Assembly: GCA_048213135.1 (NCBI GenBank)
Contig: PS015079.1
Span: forward strand, 2,781 to 52,440
DNA: 49,660 bases
Source of the DNA: Reclinomonas americana ATCC 50394
Taxonomy: Eukaryota; Jakobida; Jakobea; Jakobida
Direction of reading: 5' to 3'
Numbering within the stretch: position 1 is the first letter of the stretch; every line of letters starts with the position of its first letter. This document shows positions 35,201 to 46,599 of this stretch, one piece after another. The notes under the pieces are model-generated. The model worked only from the letters and a program-made list of their open reading frames with translations, had not been told where the DNA came from and made no database searches. The position numbers and the translations under genes were made by a program.

Positions 35201-37987
35201 CAGACGGCACCGGGATCATGGAGTCCTGCATACGACAACTTGGCGTACGAATGGTTTCATGGTGTTCGCGATCTCCGATTTTCACTTGCTTCACTCATTC
35301 CTTCTCGCGCACAGCACCAACATGACGTCGGATACCAGTGTGGGTTCGTACACGGCCACTGGTTGGGGCGACGCCAACTGCCCGTTCCTGTGCACCGCTG
35401 TCGACTATTACAACTCGGTATCTCGGACGATATGAATTTCGAACCACTGCAGACAACTGACCCCTCTCCGCTGCTGATGCAGGGCACGTCGTGCGATCCC
35501 GTCGGCCGCGGCTACTACTCACCAGCCAACAACAACAGTCGCTTCCCGTGCACACCACCCGGTGGCGCCACTCTGCCGGCGTACCTGCAGACGTTTGTCG
35601 GATCTGGCGGCGGCATGGACAACTGTCCGTCGGCGTCGCCGTTCCAACTGTTTGCGCCACTGAGCCCACAGGTAAACACATTGACAAGCACCCACCTTTG
35701 CTGTCCTCTCACCACCGCCTGTCAACTTGCGTGTAGTGCAATGTCCCTTCGTGCGCCCTGGCCAACTTGTCCAACCAATCGATCACCGTGGAGGCATGGT
35801 TTCGCCCGTCGAGTGCTGTCGCCAATGATCTCGTTCTCGTCGCCTTGTTGCGTCGTCTTCACCCACACATACATACACACTCTCTCTTATGGCGCACCAC
35901 ACAGCTTTCCGTACTGGAGTGTGCGCGTGCAACAGAATGCCTCGAATCAACTGCGAATCGCCTGGCAGAGTGCGTGGCTCACCGGCGGCACTGTGTGGAC
36001 CACGTGGCGATCGTATGCGGTATGCCACTGCTTTCACCCACCTCATCTCACTGTCTGTGCCTCACAACGAGTTGGGGGGCAGGCGACGCAGTGGAATCAT
36101 GTGTTTCTCCGATGTCGCGTCGTGGACACCACAGTGTCGTGCGACTGCCGACTGAATGCCGGTGCGGTGGATGTGGTCACGGGCACGTGGAATGCACAGC
36201 TGGCCGTCTCCACGCTGTTCACTGCCGATGTGACAGCCGTGGGTGCAGGATTCGCGGTCGGTGGCACCAATGTTGCGGAGGCGGCTCCCTTGTCTCTCAC
36301 TCTCTTGGTGCCTGCCTGACATTCGAGCACTTCGCAGATGTTCACCTCGCTGGCGGCGTTCTCACCCGCTCAGTTCTTTGTGGGCGACATTGACGAGGTG
36401 CGGGTGTACGCGGGCACAGTGCGCTGGTTGTCGAGTGGCCTTGCCTTTCGACCATTCGTGCAGCCTGGTGTCAGGTACGCACCCACAGGCGTAAGTGCAC
36501 AGTGTTGTGTGTGTCTCACCGTCGGTCTCCTCCATGATCAACCAGCTCGTGCGACACGCGTCTGGGAGAGACCACCGTGGTGCCGGCTGGCGGCTCCTCC
36601 ACCTGTGTGCCGGTGTGTCGCGCGGATCAGGTGCGCGACGCCAACACACAGCAGTGCCAGTGCGCTCCCGGCTCCGAGGAGTGCGCCGCCATGGGCATCT
36701 GCGTGCCGTTCTGCGGACCTGGCATGGTGCGCGACGCCAACTGCCTGTGCGCGTGCGGACCACTGTTCTATCAAGTGTGGCGTGCGGCGTCACTGGTGGT
36801 CACATCGGCGGTGCCGGACTCGGCCGATTTTGCCAAGAATTGTTGGGGTTGCTCGTCGGGCTCCGTGGCCCTGGCCGAGGTGCAAGTACGCGACGACTCG
36901 CTCAGCCTGTGCGTCGATTCACTGTGCATGTGTGTGTGTGTGTATGTGTCGCTCACGATATCGATACCACAGTGTCCCGATTGCGTCGTGTGTGGAGAAC
37001 GAGTCGGTGGCGCTGCCGAGCACGTGCAGCAAGTTGTTTGACGGACGCACAGGATCCGCGCTCTCCGTGGGTAAGACTCTTTTTCTCATCCATCTCCTCT
37101 CTACTCTTTCTCCCCCTCGCTTCCACTCATCCTCCGTCATGCAGACAACTTTCTCAGCCGCAACGCCGGCTTTTTCCGAGTGGAGCTCAAGTTTGCCAGC
37201 ACCGTGAGCATCACTTCGGTGACCGTCTACAACATGCCATCCACGATGTCGGCAGCACGCGGCGTACGTGTGTACGCCGTGACTGCCGATGGCACGCAAG
37301 TGGAGATCACGCGGCCACTGGCCGCCGATGCCAAGTACCCCAGTACCTCCACGTCGGTGACACTGACCGCCGGTCTGGAGCTGCCGCAGAGCGGCACCAC
37401 CCCCGCCGTGCTGCGCGACCGACAGCACACGGGCGCGACCACGCTCGCTCCCGTGCTGGCGTGCGCCGCGTGTGGCGTTGGTTCGTCGGGCAGTGTGGAG
37501 CCGCGAGCGCGTGTGAGCGACTGTGCGTGCCTCGACGAGTTGAGTGAGAGACGAATCAGTGGGCGCAGAGCCGTAATGTTGTTGTCGTTTGTGTTGACTC
37601 TTGCCGTGCAGGTACCGTCGCGACTCGGACGACTCCTGCTTTCTCCTCGGTGATGCTCATTCGCCCCCGTTGCTCTCGCTGGCGGCTGGCGATGTTCCAG
37701 TGGGTAGTGTTGTGACTGCTCGTGTGCCGTCGATGCTGTCCGGCACGCCAATCATCCGCTACACTCTGGACGGCACCACTCCCGACGACACCGCCACCGT
37801 ATTCCCGAACTCTCTCACCCTCTCACAACCGCGCACTGTGTACTTGCTGTCGGCGCGCACTTTCGATGCTCGCCGGCAAACCTCGACAACCACCGTGGCT
37901 CGCTACGTGACCAAGGAGACACTGCAGTCGGCCACCCTGTCGCCCGCTGAAAGCTCACTCAAGTTGCGCTGATTCGTGTGTGTTTCC

Positions 37988-38025
<38 letters not shown>

Positions 38026-41000
38026 ATGTCTGCTTACTTGGCGCACAGGTACCAGTACAACGTGACGTTGACGTTGCGATCGCCGCAGTCGCCTGTCGCC
38101 GGCCCATCGGGCACGTCAACGGCCTACATTGCTTACTCCACCGACAACACTCCAGTGTCGGCGATGCAGACGCTGCCCACGAATGGCGGTGATCCGAAAC
38201 CCGGACAGGTACGCGCTCGTACAGTACGCAATGTGGCGGTGAATCTCAACCGTGTGCTTTTGCGAATGCAGCTGCTGCTCCGACTGGTCCCCACAGGCGC
38301 CAGTGCACCTGCGCAACAGACGGCAACGCTGCTGCTTACTCGCAGCATCACACTGCGAGGTGCGTCTGCCTTGTGTGACGCACGTCGCTGTGCTCTCCAG
38401 TTCTGAATTCACCACAGCTCGAGTGGTGCATCCGGACTACTTTGCCAGTCCCGAGACTGTCGCCTCCTACACAGTCCTCCAGGCACCGCAGCATGCGCCA
38501 CTGTTGGAGCTGCAAGGTACTACGCAGTTTCTGTCATCATGCTGGAGGATATCGCGCGTCTCATCCCCATTGCCTGCAGTGGGCACTGTGCCGGTGCCCT
38601 CCACCACCAACTCCAGCGTGGCTGTGGACGACAGCAACACCTTCTTCCAAGATCCCAGCGATCCGCAGCTTTACATTATCACACCGCGCACAGTATTGCG
38701 TTTCGACGACACGCAGTTCACCGGTTACCTCTTTCTGCGAGTGGTGGCACGGAATAACACTGGTCTGTCGCTGCGTCTCGCGTTGTTCTCTTTGTCGCAC
38801 CACCTCATTGCCATTGATGGGGTCAGTGGTGAGCGACTGGTCCATGTATCTCGGGGCGGTGTTTGTTACCCCGGCCATGGGCGACGGGTTCACCATCTTT
38901 GGACAAGTGCGTGAGCCCGGCTTTCTCCCGAGCGCCACCCTCAGTCGTCGTTTCGAAGTTCGTGAGGTTTGCGTCTGTTCTGCTCGCTGCATGCATTTCC
39001 CCTATAGTCGGCATGCTCAAGGTGGGTTGTGGTTGAGCAGCGCCAACCGGCCCCGACGCTCACGCTGGAGCAAGTGGCGCCCTACGAGGCCCTTGTGCAT
39101 GTGGATCTCGGCGGCTCCGTGTCGTTTGGTCGCGTGTTCTACACGTTCGGCGAGGCGCAGCAGCCACTCGAAAGCGCCTTCCTGCTCAATCCGGCGTGAG
39201 TCCATGTAGAAATGCGTCCGCTTTGACGCTGTCGTTGACGTGCTTTCCTCTTACGCAGGTACACTCCCGTGGCTCTCGACAGCACACAGTCGTGTCTGTC
39301 AATCCTCCCGTGTGTGTACTCGGTGAATCGTGTGCGAAGCCGCGAGTTTCTGCGAGTCAACACCAACACAACAGTCGGCACCGGTGCTGGGCCAGCCGGC
39401 AGTGTGGTCGAGGGCACGTCGCACGACATGACGATTCGCGTGCGCGGCCGTTCCACCACCTTTCGCTGCATGACGATTGTCGACGGCATGTCGCTGTTCT
39501 CACCCTCCCGCAACTACTCACTGGTGCTGGCGGCGGAACTGCAGCCGACCAATGTTGCGAATGAGAGTCGCCTCGTTGTGCATTACGTGCTGACTGTGAC
39601 GCGCGCCGCAGCGGACGCCACTGATCATTGGCTTGACGGCTGGCCTCGGTGGAGCAGCTCTGCTTCTCGTGCTTGCTCTGCTTCTGTGGCGCTGCTGTCG
39701 ACGGCGGCAGTGCTGGCTGCGATGCTGCGCGCGCTTGGAGAAATGCACTCGCGGAACGTGGCGCTGTTGTCGTGCCGGCAGCGCGTTTTGCTGTCGCTGC
39801 TGTCGTCGGTCGGGGGGCAGCGGCACGCGCAAGTTTGCCGCTCGGCCGTCGCCGTACTACCAGGGGTTTTCGTCAGAGTATCAGGAGGCCCAGCAGCGGG
39901 TGTGTGCTGCAGTCGTGGAGACGATGTGCTCTTGTGGCTGATGTCTCGATGCAGTTTGCGGAATACGTCAAGCGACGAGAAAAGAGTCTGCAGCACTCCA
40001 CTGACGCCGTGCACGCCGTCCAACAAGGTACATGCATTTAATAATGAGTAATGCGTGCGTTCAGAGAGTCACTCACCCATGATCACGCCGCAGCCATCAT
40101 GGCGTACGAGACGCACCAGGCCACATTTGCAGAAGTACCGATGCCGCCGGTCTCATTCGCCGAGCAGTGGCTGGGTGGCACTGCTGCAGCCGATCCGCCG
40201 GCACCACTGGCGGCGGCTCCCGTGAGCACGCTCATGTCGCGCGACTCGCTGCGCGTCTCCTCTCGTGTGTCGATGCGACTGAGTGCCATTCAGGTCTGTT
40301 GGATGTGTGCCTGCGTGCTGCTGTTTGTATTCCTGCTGACGGCGACTCAGTCACTGCGACCGCTGACGTTTGATGTCGACGACGAGAGTTCTGCCGAGGA
40401 CGACAGCGGCGGTGAGTGGGACCTGGAAGACGAGGAAGATGCAGAGGAGGAGGAGGAGAGTGGCGCCTCGACGGCGTCTTCCTCGCCGTGGTACGATGAG
40501 GAGGAGGAGGAAGAGGAGGCTGTAGAGGCCGTAGAGGAAGATGGTAACCGCGGACGGGAAGGTGTGGAGGATGCGGCGGGCGGGGTGGCTCCGGAGTCGG
40601 TGTTCTTGCAGCTCGAGGTACGTGAGACACTGCTGGTGAGTGTGCCATGGTGGTGGTGGATCTTTTCATATTTTGGTTGCAGAGCGGTGCTGCCGGCTCC
40701 GTGTCCCCCATTGTCAGTGCCGCCCCCGCACCCCTGGTGGTCAGCAATGATGACGCGCGCGGCGGCGATGACTCGGGACCGCTGCAAGTGGCACGTCAGC
40801 GGCGACAGGAGCAGGCTCAGTGGACCACGGAGGTGATTCGCAGCATCCGCCTGAAAGGAAGCGACAGCAACGTGCTGCGCTCGCTGCTATCGTCGACCGA
40901 CGACAGCGACGAGGATGGTGGCGCATCACAGGCGCGAGAAGAGCAGCAGCAGCAGCAGCAACCAGTTCGGTGGAGTCTGTTGGCACGTCGCCAGGAGCAC

Positions 41001-41350
41001 CATCGGGCCTCCATGTCGCCACTCGCACCCACCGCATCGCCAGCTGTGCGTACAAATACTCCGCTGGCCGCCACTCCCAACTCGCGCGCCAGTGCCGTCA
41101 CGCCACTCGCCGTCAGATCGCCAGTGAGTGCCAATCGGCAGCGTGAGGTGGAACGCGGTCGACTGCTCGAGCAAGTTGCGCGTACTTTGAGCGTGGCTGC
41201 TGGTGTGCATGTGAATTGATTTACTTTATGCAGGCCTATCAACGACGCCGGCGACGGCAAGATGACGACCTGCTGGTACAAGAGTCGCTGGCCGGGTCGA
41301 CGCACCTGCCAGGTGCGCTGGCCAGGTTGTTGCGTGAACAGCGGGAATGA
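32267..41350 (+). CDS. Giant single-pass adhesion-receptor-like protein (LamG-like, Cys-rich, discoidin-like, chitobiase-C-like repeats)
   Basis: The signal peptide is MMTIASRWAVLLVTVCLLVAP; intron 1 (32332-32400) leads to CSASDVVWDTVGG. An Ala/Ser/Thr-rich, mostly helical ectodomain follows (32930-34440). Cys-rich GCC2/GCC3-like repeats come next (34880-35640), with CIVFNCGIDAICTV, AGQYSPAND and GRGYYSPANNNSRFPCTPP. A LamG/concanavalin-like domain (35740-36440) has SITVEAWFRPSSAV, WNHVFLRCRVVDTTVSC and FFVGDIDEVRVYAG. EGF-like cysteines lie at 36560-36770. A discoidin-like segment (36980-37400) has CSKLFDGRTGSA and FFRVELKFASTVSITSVTVY. A chitobiase-C-like repeat (37680-37920) has IIRYTLDGTTPDD. 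Further beta-rich exons lead to a TM helix (39620-39690: GLGGAALLLVLALLLW) followed by Cys/Arg-rich sequence. The cytoplasmic tail (39860-41350) is helical, then strongly acidic (40380-40560), with poly-Gln at 40945-40962, ending LARLLREQRE. It is likely a surface adhesion or sensing protein. One gene is inferred because no internal stop-plus-start boundary is apparent; two genes remain possible. Confidence 0.68.
37989..38022. repeat. (CT)n microsatellite in an intron of the receptor-like gene
   Basis: About 17 CT units lie directly upstream of an acceptor (GCGCACAG at 38048), so they probably serve as an extended polypyrimidine tract. The following exon begins YQYNVTLTLRSP. Confidence 0.85.
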
Positions 41351-42570
41351 GAGTCGGGAATGAAGTGGTCAAGCCAACATGCTGCATGATCAGCAACGTC
41401 GACGTCGCGATCGAAAGTCGAAATGCCTTGGTCACGCTCCCCAAAAGAAAAGGAAAGCTGTACTCTTCAGTGCGCTTGCTGGGTGGTCGCGCGAGACAAG
41501 GCTTGCAACTTCGATATCGCATCGCATCGATCGGACACATCGCAGCGAACATCCGTTCACCAGCTGCAAGNNNNNNNNNNNNNNNNNNNNNNNNNNNNNN
41601 NNNNNNNNNNNNNNNNNNNNNNNNNNNNNNNNNNNNNNNNNNNNNNNNNNNNNNNNNNNNNNNNNNNNNNNNNNNNNNNNNNNNNNNNNNNNNNNNNNNN
41701 NNNNNNNNNNNNNNNNNNNNNNNNNNNNNNNNNNNNNNNNNNNNNNNNNNNNNNNNNNNNNNNNNNNNNNNNNNNNNNNNNNNNNNNNNNNNNNNNNNNN
41801 NNNNNNNNNNNNNNNNNNNNNNNNNNNNNNNNNNNNNNNNNNNNNNNNNNNNNNNNNNNNNNNNNNNNNNNNNNNNNNNNNNNNNNNNNNNNNNNNNNNN
41901 NNNNNNNNNNNNNNNNNNNNNNNNNNNNNNNNNNNNNNNNNNNNNNNNNNNNNNNNNNNNNNNNNNNNNNNNNNNNNNNNNNNNNNNNNNNNNNNNNNNN
42001 NNNNNNNNNNNNNNNNNNNNNNNNNNNNNNNNNNNNNNNNNNNNNNNNNNNNNNNNNNNNNNNNNNNNNNNNNNNNNNNNNNNNNNNNNNNNNNNNNNNN
42101 NNNNNNNNNNNNNNNNNNNNNNNNNNNNNNNNNNNNNNNNNNNNNNNNNNNNNNNNNNNNNNNNNNNNNNNNNNNNNNNNNNNNNNNNNNNNNNNNNNNN
42201 NNNNNNNNNNNNNNNNNNNNNNNNNNNNNNNNNNNNNNNNNNNNNNNNNNNNNNNNNNNNNNNNNNNNNNNNNNNNNNNNNNNNNNNNNNNNNNNNNNNN
42301 NNNNNNNNNNNNNNNNNNNNNNNNNNNNNNNNNNNNNNNNNNNNNNNNNNNNNNNNNNNNNNNNNNNNNNNNNNNNNNNNNNNNNNNNNNNNNNNNNNNN
42401 NNNNNNNNNNNNNNNNNNNNNNNNNNNNNNNNNNNNNNNNNNNNNNNNNNNNNNNNNNNNNNNNNNNNNNNNNNNNNNNNNNNNNNNNNNNNNNNNNNNN
42501 NNNNNNNNNNNNNNNNNNNNNNNNNNNNNNNNCCCGTCAGTTGTCGCCAGTGTGCGTGCGCGCAAAGAGA
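41351..42570. other. Intergenic region, mostly assembly gap (41571-42532)
   Basis: 962 of these bases are N. The readable 220 nt after the receptor-like stop and the 38 nt before the next ATG contain no recognisable exon. A small gene, or 5' exons of the F-BAR gene, could be hidden in the gap, although the ATG at 42571 already gives a typical acylated N-terminus. Confidence 0.9.
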
Positions 42571-45500
42571 ATGGGCTGTTGTTCCTCGAAAGCCCCGCGC
42601 GTTGCTCCCTTGAACGGCCCCGATGACATCGACGCTGGCGAAGGTGTCGGCGTTAACAGCAGACCATCACAACCGCCATCGTCGCGACACAGTGCGATGC
42701 GATCTCGTGCCGCTCAACGTGGCTCACAGGTGCGTCTTTCCCACTTGCACACACACACACACACTCTCTCTCTCTCACACACACACCCACTGAACCTCAC
42801 AGACTGTGTCCTTTGTCGCGGGCGCTGATGCGTATCGATCGCTGCTTGGTCGCCTGCATGTTGCTGCCTCGTTGCGTCTCTCCCTCCCTCCCTCTCCCTC
42901 CCTCTCTCTCACTGTCTTGATCGCAGTGGTGGACCGCGTCGTCGCAACAGTCTGCGTGCGGCCAGTGTGGATCCCACCACCGACACCTTCTCCGTGACGC
43001 ACGCCGAGACGCAGATGCGACAGGAGCTGCTGTTTGTGAGCAGTGTGGTCGACTTTCTGCGTGCAGAGGCGCGTCTGGTCGACAAGTTTGCCTCGCGGTT
43101 GGCGCGCCTGCCGGGCTCGCGATTGCCGCCACCACCGCCCTCGGGTGTCAGGTACGCACTGTGGCGCAGAGAGAGGAGGCGCGTACGGTTGTGCTTACCC
43201 GATCGCACAGAACGAGCATTGAGACCGTGCATGGCGATGTGTTGCAGCATGCGGAGATTAGTGCGTCGCAGTGCGCGTTCTGGTCGCGTACGGTGACCGC
43301 ACACTTGCTGCCGCTGCTCGTGTCCACGGCGGAGACATCGCGGCAGCAGGTGACGCAGTCGATGAAGGAGATCACGCGCTTGCAAAAGGAGCTGACGCGA
43401 CTGGCCACTCAAGTGGAAGAGGTGCTTGGCTGACACACATATGCGTCGTGTGCATGGTCGTTCGCGCGCGCTCACTCGAACTTGTTTGTTGTTGGCAGCG
43501 ACGGCGCACGCAGGCCGCAGCATTGGCGCGCGCCGAGATGTCGCTGGTTGCTGCACCGTCGGCCAGTCCCTCCTCCAGTCAGGCGGTCGAGGAGCAGCAA
43601 CAGGCGCATGCCCGTGCACAGACACTGGCGTACTGGCAAGCCGTGCATGCGTACACGGCCACGCGCGAGTTGTACTTGTTGCAGCTGACGGCGGCCCGGC
43701 GGGCGTTATGGACGGCGCAGCACTCGTGCACGGCCACGGTTGTTGTTACACTTACGTCGTACGCTTCCTCCAAGCAAGCACTCGGGCGTGCACTCGAACA
43801 GAGTCTGCTGGCGCGCCACGCTCAGTTGGAAGCCGCCGTTGCGCCCGGTGCCGTTCGATCGCCACGCACGGCGCCGTCTCTGGCCGCCCTTGTCGAGCAG
43901 GTACGAAGTGCCGCGCAGCAGGTGACGGTGATGGCGGAGCATTTGGATGCGGAGTCGAGCAGTCGTGCAGCGCACGTGGCCGCATTGCGGTCATTGGTGG
44001 TGAAGAGCAAGACGGGAATCGTTGATGGTCTGCGATTTGACGTGGGCTCCCTGCACGCACTGTGGATGGAGGCGCGCAACTCGCCGCTGATGGTGATGGA
44101 CATTCATGAGTGGCTGGCGGCGGAGTTGCACAGTTCGGCACTGGAGCTGCGTGCGCGAGCCACCCAACTCTCCGCACTGGCCACCGCCATCGACAGCGAC
44201 GACGCTGCATTCCGCCGACGACTCAAGGCCGCGCTAAAGGGCGTGTCTGCAGCAGAGGCGGCACTGGTGGCGGCCAAGGGTACCGAGGAGGATGTGACGG
44301 CGGCACGCGAGGCACTGGCGGTGGTCGAGGACCAGCATCACATCCGACTGGATGCCGCCCGGGAGCAAGTGAGGGCGGCCATGGCGGAGCGCGCCACCGC
44401 CGTGCACAGCGCCCTGGATCGGTACGCGTGCCTGCACCAGGAGCTGTGTCGCAGCGTTGAGGAGTCGGTGTTGGGTGACGACAACTGGACCACGCGCCTG
44501 CAGATGGTCGACGGGAATGCCGAGTGGAATCTCTTTGCTGGACCACACGTCGAGCAGGCGCCGCCGGTCGTCGAGTTCCACCCGGCACGCTCGCAGCACT
44601 TTGACGTCTGTGCACAGGTCTGTCGTGTCGCACTCTGATGATTTTCTTTGTTGCATATCGTCGCTCAATCCCTTCCCTTGCATCACATAGATACCACCTT
44701 TGGCTGCCGCTGCTGCTGCCGCTGCCGCTGCTCCTCCTCCTCCTCTCGCACCTTCATCTCGACCGCCGACACGGGGACCGGCATCGGCCGCCGCGAGTGT
44801 GGTACAGTATGATCGCGAATCGCACGGCAGTCCACGAACGCCACGCTCTCCGCCCACACTGCCAACGTCGCCGTCTCCTCGCGCACTGCCGAGCTCGTCG
44901 ACCTCGTCGCCGTCGCAACCACCCCCAGCGCCGGCGCCGGCGTCGCGCGCGCTCCCTGTTGCGTCCCCGGTGCGATCGCCCAGGTCGCCGCCGGCGTCAC
45001 CGCCTGTGACAATGGCAGCGCGACCACCCGCACCACCTGCAGCCTCATCGCCACCACCTCCACCACCGCCCCCGCCTCCACCTCCACCACCGCCTCCGCC
45101 GCCGCCCGCATTGTTGCCGTCCCCGGCCTCGCCCAGGCTACCCTCCGCCGCTTCACACGAGGTCGGCAGCGGTGCAGGCAACGCACACAGCAGTCCGCGA
45201 ATGGATCTGCGATCGATGGTGATGGACGACATTCGGCGTGGGTCGGTGGCCCTGAAAAAGGCGCCGCCGTTGGCGGAGCGGCCGATTGTGGTGCGTTGAA
45301 TGGGTCAGTCGAGGAGGGTGTATTTTTTTGCGTCGCTCACACACTTTGCGTAGGTCCCTCGCCCGAATGTGGCACCGCCGAGTGGAGTGATGGAGGAGTT
45401 GTATGGCAAGATGGCCAATCGGCGCAGGAGCATGAAGGGCAAGGCGAATGGCGGTGGCGCCGANNNNNNNNNNNNNNNNNNNNNNNNNNNNNNNNNNNNN

Positions 45501-45987
45501 NNNNNNNNNNNNNNNNNNNNNNNNNNNNNNNNNNNNNNNNNNNNNNNNNNNNNNNNNNNNNNNNNNNNNNNNNNNNNNNNNNNNNNNNNNNNNNNNNNNN
45601 NNNNNNNNNNNNNNNNNNNNNNNNNNNNNNNNNNNNNNNNNNNNNNNNNNNNNNNNNNNNNNNNNNNNNNNNNNNNNNNNNNNNNNNNNNNNNNNNNNNN
45701 NNNNNNNNNNNNNNNNNNNNNNNNNNNNNNNNNNNNNNNNNNNNNNNNNNNNNNNNNNNNNNNNNNNNNNNNNNNNNNNNNNNNNNNNNNNNNNNNNNNN
45801 NNNNNNNNNNNNNNNNNNNNNNNNNNNNNNNNNNNNNNNNNNNNNNNNNNNNNNNNNNNNNNNNNNNNNNNNNNNNNNNNNNNNNNNNNNNNNNNNNNNN
45901 NNNNNNNNNNNNNNNNNNNNNNNNNNNNNNNNNNNNNNNNNNNNNNNNNNNNNTGACGATGATGAGGAGGATGATGAGCAGTGGTAG
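42571..45987 (+). CDS. Lipid-anchored F-BAR-like protein with polyproline and C-terminal VCA-like (Arp2/3-activating) module
   Basis: Exons 42571-42729, 42803-42870, 42927-43151, 43211-43421, 43499-44617, 44691-45290 and 45354 onward join in phase. The N-terminus MGCCSSKAP is a classic N-myristoylation (Gly2) plus palmitoylation (Cys3/Cys4) signal. An F-BAR-like helical region follows (residues about 85-450): ELLFVSSVVDFLRAEARLVD, FASRLARLP, SASQCAFWSRTVTAHLLPLL, STAETSRQQVTQSMKEITRL, then long Ala-rich coils. Exon 6 is Pro-rich with an uninterrupted poly-Pro run (45056-45115), a profilin/SH3 ligand type, and ends in a WH2-like motif, DLRSMVMDDIRRGSVALKKA (45201-45260). Exon 7 starts VPRPNVAPPSG then VMEELYGKMANRRRSMKGKA, resembling the basic amphipathic C motif. 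After gap 45464-45953 the frame ends DDDEEDDEQW-stop, an acidic tail with terminal Trp like the A motif of WASP/WAVE proteins. It should link membrane curvature to Arp2/3-driven actin assembly. The order is seen; the activity is inferred. Confidence 0.78.
45464..45953. other. Assembly gap inside the VCA region
   Basis: A run of 490 N lies between the basic C-like motif and the terminal acidic-Trp codons. It may contain an intron, additional WH2 or C motifs, or an acidic repeat (GATGAGGAGGATGATGAG directly follows). The two sides are assigned to one gene because of the VCA order, not by a continuous read. Confidence 0.99.
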
Positions 45988-46599
45988 ATGCAGTGGGAGA
46001 AGGAGAAGGAGGAGACGATGAGGCATGGGGGAGGGGTGCAGAGGCTAAAGGTGCGAGAGAGGAGGAGAAGTACATTGAACGGGCATGTCAGGTTCACTGC
46101 CGGGAGCAGTGGAGGATGGAGCGCTGCGATGGGAGTACGAGGCGGCATGACAGAGGAGGAGCAGTGAACCGTGATGCGAGAGAGGAGCGAGAGCGCGGCA
46201 AGGAGGAGAGCAGAGTACGGTGATGTGAGAGAGGAGAATTGAGAAGGAGGGTTTTCGGTTGAGAGGAAAGAGCGTCAACAATGACGAGGGAGAGGGATGA
46301 AGGTCAGGGCTGGAGGGTGGTAAATTGAGAGGGAAGTGATTGATAAGAGGGTGGTTAGGCTGAACGTGAGGAATCGCGTGTGAGTGCAGAAGCAACTGCA
46401 TTTGCAAAGCACAAAGATACGACATAATTGGAGTGCAGAGAGCTGTGATGCGTGAGGGGGACAAGTGCTATAAGAGGTGAAGTACAGAGAGCACAGCGAC
46501 GCAAATGGGGTAACTTGTGTTCTCGTTCGTTACGGGTGAGTATATTAGTGAGCAGTGCTTTATTGCATGCACAGGTCCTCTCTCATTCCCCTCAGTCTC
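45988..46599. other. Convergent intergenic region, purine-rich
   Basis: Between the stop of the F-BAR-VCA gene and the stop of the minus-strand EF-hand gene lie 612 nt, strongly GA-rich on the plus strand (GAGAGGAGCGAGAGCGCGGC and similar). The long minus-strand ORF here is low complexity and not credible. This is the largest spacer in the window apart from the gap-filled one before the F-BAR gene. I see no gene in it. Confidence 0.7.

Noticed and set aside
30125-38022. Sense-strand CT bias of microsatellites as a marker of gene direction
   Set aside because: Many runs do read CT on the sense strand, but the GA run at 321-345 in a plus-strand intron and mixed runs at 30420-30575 contradict a rule.
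41347-42828. 493-codon plus-strand ORF across the largest gap
   Set aside because: Almost all of it is N. The coding start of the F-BAR gene at 42571 is in a different frame.
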